NCBI GenBank assembly: GCA_023374025.1
Contig: SIJG01000015.1
Span: forward strand, 1,530,697 to 1,594,696
DNA length: 64,000 bases
Direction of reading: 5' to 3'
Origin: Heterodera schachtii
Taxonomy: Eukaryota; Nematoda; Chromadorea; Rhabditida; Heteroderidae
Shown here: positions 57,555 to 64,000 of the stretch, piece after piece
Numbering within the stretch: position 1 is the first letter of the stretch
How the letters are laid out: the number at the start of each line of letters is the position of its first letter
Position numbers and translations under genes: made by a program
Notes under the pieces: model-generated
Databases searched by the model: none
What the model saw: the letters and a program-made list of their open reading frames with translations, nothing else
What the model was told of the DNA's origin: nothing

Positions 57555-58659
57555 TTAAAGAATTGGCAGATTATAATCTGAACCCGGCAATGGGATGAGC
57601 TCGCGTTTAAAAACAGAAGCAGGGTGCCGTTCCAACATGGTATATTCAGCAGATTTGTCCGCATCCAAACCAACAAAACAATTTGGCCAAATCTTGAATA
57701 TAAAATTTTCAATCAAATCTTTTTCAATAAAAAAATAAACTAATTTACCCTTTAATTTGGGCATTTTCCATCAAATAAAGCGCACACAAAATTAAACACA
57801 AAGTCCATACAATTGGCCGCATTATCAGAAAAACTTTCGCTGACCCAAAAGTGCCGGCCCATCTCAAAGAACACTTCGTCCGCTTTGTTTTGCTTCACAA
57901 AAAGTTTCTCTTTGAATGGCTGCGCTTTTCTCGGATTTGATTTGTTTATTTTATGGTCCAAATCAAATCGACTGAAAATTACCCACAAAATTGACAATTA
58001 ATTTTGAATAATTTTTTAATTCATTTCATCGATTTAATTACAATTTTCTCCGTCGTGCGCCTCCCTCCAGAAAATCGTATTCTAAATTGGCAAATTGAGC
58101 AACCAAATGCCGAAAGTGTGTACGGTGCTTGGAAACGGTTGCACCTACCGTAATTTCCGACCACAACGAACGAATGCCTTGGGAAATTGTCAATTCGATT
58201 GAGAACACGAATTTTGACTTCTTTCAAAGAATTTCCATTGTTTTCTGCTAAAATTTCACCAAAATCTTCGACAATGTCTTCGTTTTTTTGGGCATTATCA
58301 GCGAGTGAATTTTGAGTTTTTACTTCATTTTTGGAGCTTTCGCCAATGTTTTCCCCACTTAAATTTGGTTGGTGTTGGAAAATTTGGTCGTCTTTTTTTA
58401 AATCTTCGACAAAATATTGCTTATTTTTGCCTTTTTCTTTAGCATTTCTTTCAGTTGGAGCACTTAGAGTTTCTTCATCATTCTTTGAGACTTCGCCAAA
58501 ATTTTGTACATTTTTATTCAAGTTTTGGTTCTTTTCAACATTTTTTTGTTTTATTTTTTCTGCCGTCAAAAATCCCTTTTTTAATTTGCCAAAAGTCGAA
58601 TTTAACGGAGGAAAAAATGTTGAGAGAATAAAAAAAATAGTTATAATACCAATTTTCAT
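57555..58659 (-). CDS. Secreted Lys/Glu/Asn-rich protein, unknown
   Basis: Four exons (58149-58659, 58042-58081, 57811-57971, 57555-57718) close in phase to 291 residues. A signal peptide (MKIGIITIFFILSTFFPPL) is followed by about 120 residues of low-complexity Lys, Glu and Asn sequence. A more ordered C-terminal part follows (YDFLEGGARRRKFRFDLDHK..., MGRHFWVSESFSDN..., WPNCFVGLDADKSAEY...). The donor GTAGGT at the end of exon 1 is strong. Intron 3 begins GTATGG inside a stretch that would otherwise run to a stop. An alternative end using the exon at 56370-56713 is possible. Family unknown. The protein is extracellular and may be a lineage-specific secreted factor. Confidence 0.65.
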
Positions 58660-58717
58660 TATGCTAAATAGGGTTAATATTCTTAAAAATTAAATTTCAT
58701 TATCAAATTCTTTCTTT

Positions 58718-59232
58718 TTAAACAACCAAAAATGATGCGATGTTTGTGAGTGACGTGTAAAAAACAGTCTGAGCTCCGGAACTGTGCTTGTCAGACTTTT
58801 GCGTGGCATTAACTGATTCCTTAAACCAAAATAATATAAAGTAGAAAGTTTTTCTTTTCCTACTTTCGTGTGCCAAATCAATTGTCCCAATCTCTAATTG
58901 CTTTTAATTATTTTATTCCTTTGGTTTCACTTTTTTTATTTAATTTTAAATTTGATTAAATGTTCGTTCTTCTCTCAGCTCATTAGTGAATTCCCGTTCT
59001 ATTGAAACTATAATTAAATTTTTTCGTTATTTCCAAATTTGGATGTCTTTTAATTACCTAAATTATTTATCAAAATTAATTCTGCAAATTGCTTTGGTTC
59101 TGCGAATTTTGAGGTCATCCAATCACTCAAATTGTGCTCCAACTTGAAAAGGCCGTCCAACGTACAAAAATATTTAAATGGTGCCGAAATTTGAGAAATC
59201 CAATTGCATTTTTCAAAAATCTCCAATTCCAT
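58718..59232 (-). CDS. Small two-exon gene, unknown
   Basis: Exon 59058-59232 begins MELEIFEKCNWISQISAPF and ends TTTAG/GTAATT at phase 1. Exon 58718-58893 then continues in phase (IGTIDLAHESRKRKTF...) to a stop, for 116 residues. A second frame of the last exon is also open, to 58690, so the C-terminus is uncertain. The first frame extends upstream as an ORF to 59457, but that part lies antisense to the peptide gene at 59246 and is Arg-rich from CCT repeats, so I excluded it. The two starts are only 13 bases apart on opposite strands. Confidence 0.4.
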
Positions 59233-59245
59233 TTTTTCTTTCAAA

Positions 59246-59416
59246 ATGCTTTCCCCAATGCTTTTCCTCCTCCTCCTCCTCCCGCTGCTTCTCCTCTCTC
59301 TGATGCCCAACATTTTGTCCGAGGCGCGGCCCCAATGGCTTTTCGGGTCCGGGTCGTACGCCGACGCGATGACCAGCGGCACCATTTTGGACAATTTGTG
59401 GTGGGGCCGCAAATGA
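59246..59416 (+). CDS. Neuropeptide-like precursor
   Basis: A single exon encodes 56 residues. A leucine-rich signal peptide (MLSPMLFLLLLLPLLLLSL) ends near SEA. The mature part starts RPQWLFGSGSYADAM and ends LDNLWWGRK. The final GRK is a standard amidation plus dibasic processing signal, giving a peptide ending Trp-Trp-amide. The coding part is GC-richer than its flanks. Such peptides are stored in dense-core vesicles and released from neurons or glands. The antisense strand is also open here, so coding on this strand rests on the peptide architecture. Confidence 0.6.
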   Translation: MLSPMLFLLLLLPLLLLSLMPNILSEARPQWLFGSGSYADAMTSGTILDNLWWGRK

Positions 59417-59456
59417 AGGAACGGACGGACGAGGAGGACAATTAAGGCGATTAACA

Positions 59457-60378
59457 CTGAATGATATAATTTACATATCTAAATAAACAGTTACTGATTA
59501 TGTTTATTTAAAATATAGAATTTCTAAAAACTCCAAATAAACTTTAGCCTTTTTCAAAGTTGCAAAACCTTACTACAGGAATTATCAAGCAAGAGCAAAA
59601 AGTGAAATGTCATAATAACAATAATATTTCTTTGCAACTTACAAAGGGAAATTTTGATTAAAATAAAAATAAAATATTGTCTATCCAGCGCCATTAGAAT
59701 TATTTCGATTCCAATTTTGTTAAATTTCCAGCAATTCTCCTCTTTTTTTTTTATTTTTTTTTAAGTTTTGACCAATTAGATTTTTCGCACCGTTAATTTA
59801 AGAATTCATCGAAACTAAGTCCAATTGCTATTTTTAAGCAGCACAAGATCAGCTTAAATAAGTTGTTGAGCTTATTTAAATTAACATTTGCAACAATCAT
59901 AAAATATTAAAAGAGTTTATGAAATTTTTTATTGTTGAAGTGTTCGCAAAAAAACGGCGTAAAATTACGTATAAAATATATCTATTATGAAACTTTTATT
60001 TATTAAGTTGGCAAACAACATTAAAATAAAATTTTATTAAAGTAAATAGATAAATATTTTTGCAGCTTTTTGGTAGTTTTTAGGAAACGCTTATTTGCTT
60101 TGTGTTATGACAACTAAGAAAACCGAATGATGAGATGCTATTATGGTTTTAAATGCCCTTCAATTTCGAAAAGCCGATTATGTTATCAAAATGGAAGCTA
60201 TGAATGTACTGCTCGTCGGGCCTTGAGTAAATTGGGGAACGATTATCAAGTATTCAGTTTTTCTTGAAATTTTTGCTTGCAGAATAAGTAAAATTCTAAA
60301 AATTTCTCTTTAGAAAATTCGAAATTTTTTAAATTAAAATAATATATGTAGCCCATTATTTCCTTATATAAACACTCT
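59457..60378. other. Intergenic, no gene seen
   Basis: AT-rich sequence between the peptide gene and the receptor's 3' end. No exon, tRNA or clear repeat was recognised. Confidence 0.6.
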
Positions 60379-63300
60379 TTAAAGCAGTATTTCTTCCTCA
60401 TCGCCATTTGGCCAATTGGCGTCGTCGGACTCTGTCGACATCAGTTCGACCTTCTCCTCGCTTCTTTCTCCGTCCGCTTCATCTTCATCCTCTTCATAAT
60501 CGCTGCACACTCCTGGAATTACAAAATGGCACTTTTGTCCCATTTTCCCATTCCATTGTCCCATTTTCCCATTCCATTTTTCCCTATTTTTCCCGCCTGT
60601 GTCTTCTCCGCCTCGCGTCGCCGCTCTTCCGCCCCTCTCCCGCTCCTCCTCCGCCTCCACCGGGGGTCGGTCCGCGTGCCGTGCCATTGCCCTCTGTTCG
60701 CCCCCGGCGTTGCCCTTCCCAATGCCTGGCGGCGATGCCAATTCCACCACATTTTCTCCAGCTATTCCTCCACCTTCCGATTCTTCAGTTGTGTAATTGG
60801 GTGGTGCTTCATCGAATTCCTCGGCACCCGACGCTGTTGTTGTGGGCTCCAGCAACGTAATGGTCGTGGTCGGGTCCATGCCGACTGAAGTGGTGGTCGG
60901 CTCGAAGTCGACGAGGCATGCCAAGCCAATGGCACTTGAGCAAGGCCGAAGAAGGGTGCTTAAGCTTTCGTTTTCCCAATATTTTTAAATGTTCCATTAA
61001 ATTAAAATTTCACTTTTTGTCGCTGCGTTTGCCTCTTTCGCTTCCATTTTTATAATTATCATTATTATTATTGTCATTTTTATTGTTGTTTAAATTGACA
61101 TTGTTTGTTGTTCTGCTGCTGCTTCTGTCTTCGGCGTACCGTCGAATTTTTTGCTTTGTGCAGCGGATTTGTCAATGTGATATGTCCCTCCAAAATCCGA
61201 CGACATTCTTGAATTCGAAGGTTCCGCTAAAAATTGGAAATTTTTGATTTAAATTTTAAATATTGGAAATTGTACTAATATTTACAATTAATTTTATTTA
61301 TTTTTTACCAATTCAATTTGGCGCTTTATCTCTGCATTTTCCTTTAACAGTTGCTGATACCGTAGCTGTTCGCTACGGTTCGGCGCCGACCCCTCCAACA
61401 ATTGGCGCTGCGTGCTTTGCTGTTGCTCCTCCTTGGTAAGTTCGGGCCAGTGGTAAATGAACAGCAATTTGGGCACGAAAACTAAGCCCAAACTGACGAA
61501 AAGGCAAGTGAGCACTGACAAATTGTATTGTATTAAAAAATTATAATATTATTTTAAATGAAAATTATTCATTTTTTCATGTTTTAAGTATTTCGTTTTA
61601 AATATAAATTTTTAATTATTTCATTTTAAATATAAATATAGTTGTTTTTTATTTAATAATATTTTATTAATAATCCAAGTCCATTCATTGATGGGTGGGT
61701 ATTTACCGGTGACAGAAACAAAGCCGAAGAAAGGGTTTGGCTGATTGCGCAGGAAAAACGCAATGATTGGCCCGGTCAAAAGGCACAGAACGCCAACATT
61801 ACAAACGGACAAAATTGTTGAGCGAAGGTCACTCAAATAGCGGGGCTTCAGCTGCCGCGTTTCATAGGCCAGGAAAAGGCCAAGCAACAGAAGAAGACCC
61901 TTGTGGCCGAGAACAATGACTAAAAGCATTAAAATATAAATTATATAAATGTGTTTAAAAGTCTCTTACCGGTCCACATTTCGTGCCGATTGCTTTGGCA
62001 CAATTCGAGAATCGGCATTAGCATCACGTCCTCAAGGCGCATGCCAACCGGCGGGTCCTTAAATTGTTTATGCTTTTCAATTTGCATTTTTCTAAAGTTA
62101 ACAACAAAAAAGGCGCATTTTTTTTTTAATTTGCAATTTGGCTAAAATGTTTTTGTGCATTGAATATAATATTGAATAAGTGTTTATTTTCCAATTGACC
62201 TGAAGTGGGAAGTGAATTTTCAGTCGTTTCATTGGGTCCAATCCGACCCAAAACACAGTGATAAGCAAATCAACGAAGGCCATTGAGCCGATCACAATGT
62301 AAAATTTGCTCGGATGAATTGGCTAAACGGATTTTTCACAGAAATGAGAACAAACATTTTTTTTTTAATTCAATTCGCCAACCAAAACAAGCAAATTAAT
62401 GTTGGCATTTCGTCTGTTCGTTGCGCTGCCGCCCTCGGACAAATTGCCGTAGGACGAATGCTGCGAAATTTTCCTCAACGCAGCGCTAATCATCGGCTGC
62501 CGACCAACAACCGCTGTGAACAGAGTGCGCACCTGGCACATCGGAAAATATTTACAAAAATTAAAATGAAACGCATAGAAATTTTAAAAATTAAAAAAAA
62601 TTTACTGAATCGCCCCATGGGCTTGCGCTCGCTGTGATCGCTTGTCCCCCGCCGGCCCCAACGAGGGCTGTGCTCACCGAGTTGGCTTGGCCAAGAGAAG
62701 TGGATTCTTCCTGAAATTGAAATTTTAAATTATGATTCATTTTTCAAGACTTTTCCGTTTGAAAGTGGACAATAAAATTTATTTTCGTTAAAATATTTAT
62801 AACTGAGAAAATTAAAAAACTGGTAAGAATTTAAGTCGGAAAATATTTAAAAAAATGAAAAATATTCTTTTTTTTTCCCATGACTTTTATTGATAAGAAC
62901 ATTTCAACATTGTTACAGAAGGGGGGACAGTTTTTTATTCCAATTATTAGGACCTCATTGTTCGGGAAAGTTGTTGCCATTTGTCGTCGTTTCTCAGCGC
63001 TGTTCAATTTGTGGGCCACCCAAATTTTGGCAAAAAGTGCGCCATAAGCAAAGGTGAAGCCGATCATTAGCAGAAAAACGCGGAACTATGAAAAAAAAAA
63101 GTTATTTGAAATTTATTTTAAAATGGAATTATACGTGGCAAAATGCACTGAACAAGCCGAGATTGGAGGAGAAGCGCAGCAAGGGACGACCACGGAAAGA
63201 AACATCGGTCGGAAAGCCGAGAAAAACGAGGGACAACAAACAGAGAAAGGAGCCGACCAGCAAAATGCGATTACAATGGGGCTGAGATTGGATGAAAGCT

Positions 63301-63889
63301 CTTAATAATTAATAAATGAAAATCAATTAAAATTTGGGAAGGGATAGGCCAATTTCGAAAGCAATTCAAAGCATGGCCATTTCACTACCATTTCTATGGT
63401 GTCCCCGGGTTTAAGGCTTTGAGCCTTTCAAATTACCATTTTTAAAGAGAGTAATTTTTTAAGAAGAAACATTGACAAAATAATTATGTGTTAAAAACCA
63501 GGAATAAGTTTGGGTCAACAACAATCTCATAACATTTTGGATGGGTCACAATGGGGATGGACTTTGGGTAGGATGAGGGGTAATGACGGCAAAAACACAA
63601 AGGGATTGAGAGAGGAATGGATGGCATATAGAATGGCAAGATATATGAGAAGAGCAGATTGACTTTGGATGGTTGGGATGAACAGACAGACAAATATTAC
63701 GGGATTTGGTCGGAAGAAAGTAAGGCAATTTATATTAAGCACAAAATATGAAATTTGTATGTTGCGGATACAGCAATTTCAATTTTCTAAATTTGGTCAC
63801 CTTCGATTTGCATGTCGGCGACAGAACAGCCAAAGAGCGATTGTGAGAGCGATGCCGACACACGTGAAAACCATCGTGGCACAGAACAG
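60379..63889 (-). CDS. Metabotropic GABA-B receptor subunit (5' part outside window)
   Basis: This class C GPCR couples GABA to G proteins at the neuronal membrane. In-phase exons: 63801-63889 (TM1), 63135-63300 (TM2, SQPHCNRILLVGSFL), 62954-63085 (TM3, FTFAYGALFAKIWVAHKL), 62606-62710, about 62391-62532, 62200-62322 (TM4, WVGLDPMKR), 61970-62057 (ILELCQSNRHEMW), 61707-61919 (GHKGLLLLLGLFLAYETR and RNQPNPFFGF), 61309-61514 (VFVPKLLFIYHWPE then a coiled coil, ENAEIKRQIEL) and 61140-61226. A Thr/Glu-rich tail exon (60379 to about 60905) probably ends the protein, but the first tail exon could also run to its own stop. The QPN motif before TM6 leans to the GABBR2 type. The extracellular domain lies beyond 64000. 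The second intracellular loop is longer than in mammals by two extra exons. Confidence 0.9.
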
Positions 63890-64000
63890 CTAAATAATGG
63901 CCAACAGATTCATTAGCTCATAACAAAATGACCCTTTGGTAAATTGATAAACATATTAATTTTTTCACAAATTTATTTATTTTAATCATTTCCATCTGTT

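Noticed and set aside
59233..59457. Upstream extension of the minus-strand ORF (Arg-rich)
   Set aside because: It is antisense to the leucine-rich signal peptide of the neuropeptide-like gene and consists of repeats; an internal ATG gives a more ordinary protein start.
1..64000. CRISPR array, bacterial operon or phage features
   Set aside because: No regularly spaced short repeats or prokaryotic gene layout; all real genes have spliceosomal introns.

Overview
The window is a piece of nuclear genome from an animal, most likely a nematode. It is AT-rich, has many short introns (most about 40-400 bases), and uses TTTCAG-type acceptors. It contains a nematode-style chemoreceptor, two neuropeptide-like precursors and a GABA-B receptor. 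At least five introns read best as GC-AG introns. Abundant GC-AG splicing has been reported for potato cyst nematodes (Globodera), so a tylenchid plant parasite is my best guess. That placement is an inference.

Layout. On the minus strand, 0.5-3.8 kb holds a C2H2 zinc-finger regulator, with a long GC-rich, gene-poor 5' flank to about 8.6 kb. Two paralogous multi-exon genes of unknown family follow on the minus strand (A, 8.7-14.2 kb; B, 16.9-20.5 kb). Each has a glutamine-rich or Q/N-rich front half and a shared helical back half. A 7TM chemoreceptor lies at 22.9-24.8 kb (minus). A plus-strand cluster at 26.6-30.7 kb holds two small secreted helical proteins around a 679-residue protein with an internal duplication. 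A glycine-rich peptide precursor follows at 31.8 kb and a broken S1 protease at 34.5-35.6 kb. A cysteine-rich secreted protein (minus, 36.2-38.8 kb), pterin-4a-carbinolamine dehydratase (plus, 40.4-41.4 kb) and an unrecognised five-exon gene (plus, 42.4-45.1 kb) come next. The stretch 45-52 kb is essentially gene-free. A Ras-family GTPase with a CAAX box fills 52.4-55.4 kb but carries a one-base frame break. Several lineage-restricted minus-strand genes and one neuropeptide-like gene occupy 56.4-59.4 kb. A GABA-B receptor (minus, 60.4-63.9 kb) runs off the right edge and lacks its extracellular domain here.

Mobile DNA is a strong theme. At least five non-autonomous elements carry terminal repeats of the CAGGG/TAGGG/CAGTG kind and perfect 8-bp target duplications, as in hAT transposons. 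Further foldback elements and a dispersed tRNA-derived repeat are present, and one repeat copy is itself split by an element. Several elements sit inside introns. A GC-rich palindromic module recurs inside elements with different ends.

No operon or biochemical pathway unites the genes. The recognisable ones serve transcription, GABA and peptide signalling, chemosensation and pterin recycling. The rest are secreted or lineage-specific proteins. The A/B family and the small secreted helical proteins are the most interesting unknowns, and copy B contains a short stretch resembling the plant VQ motif. Exon boundaries were worked out by hand from splice sites and phase; genes whose lengths close in frame are noted.
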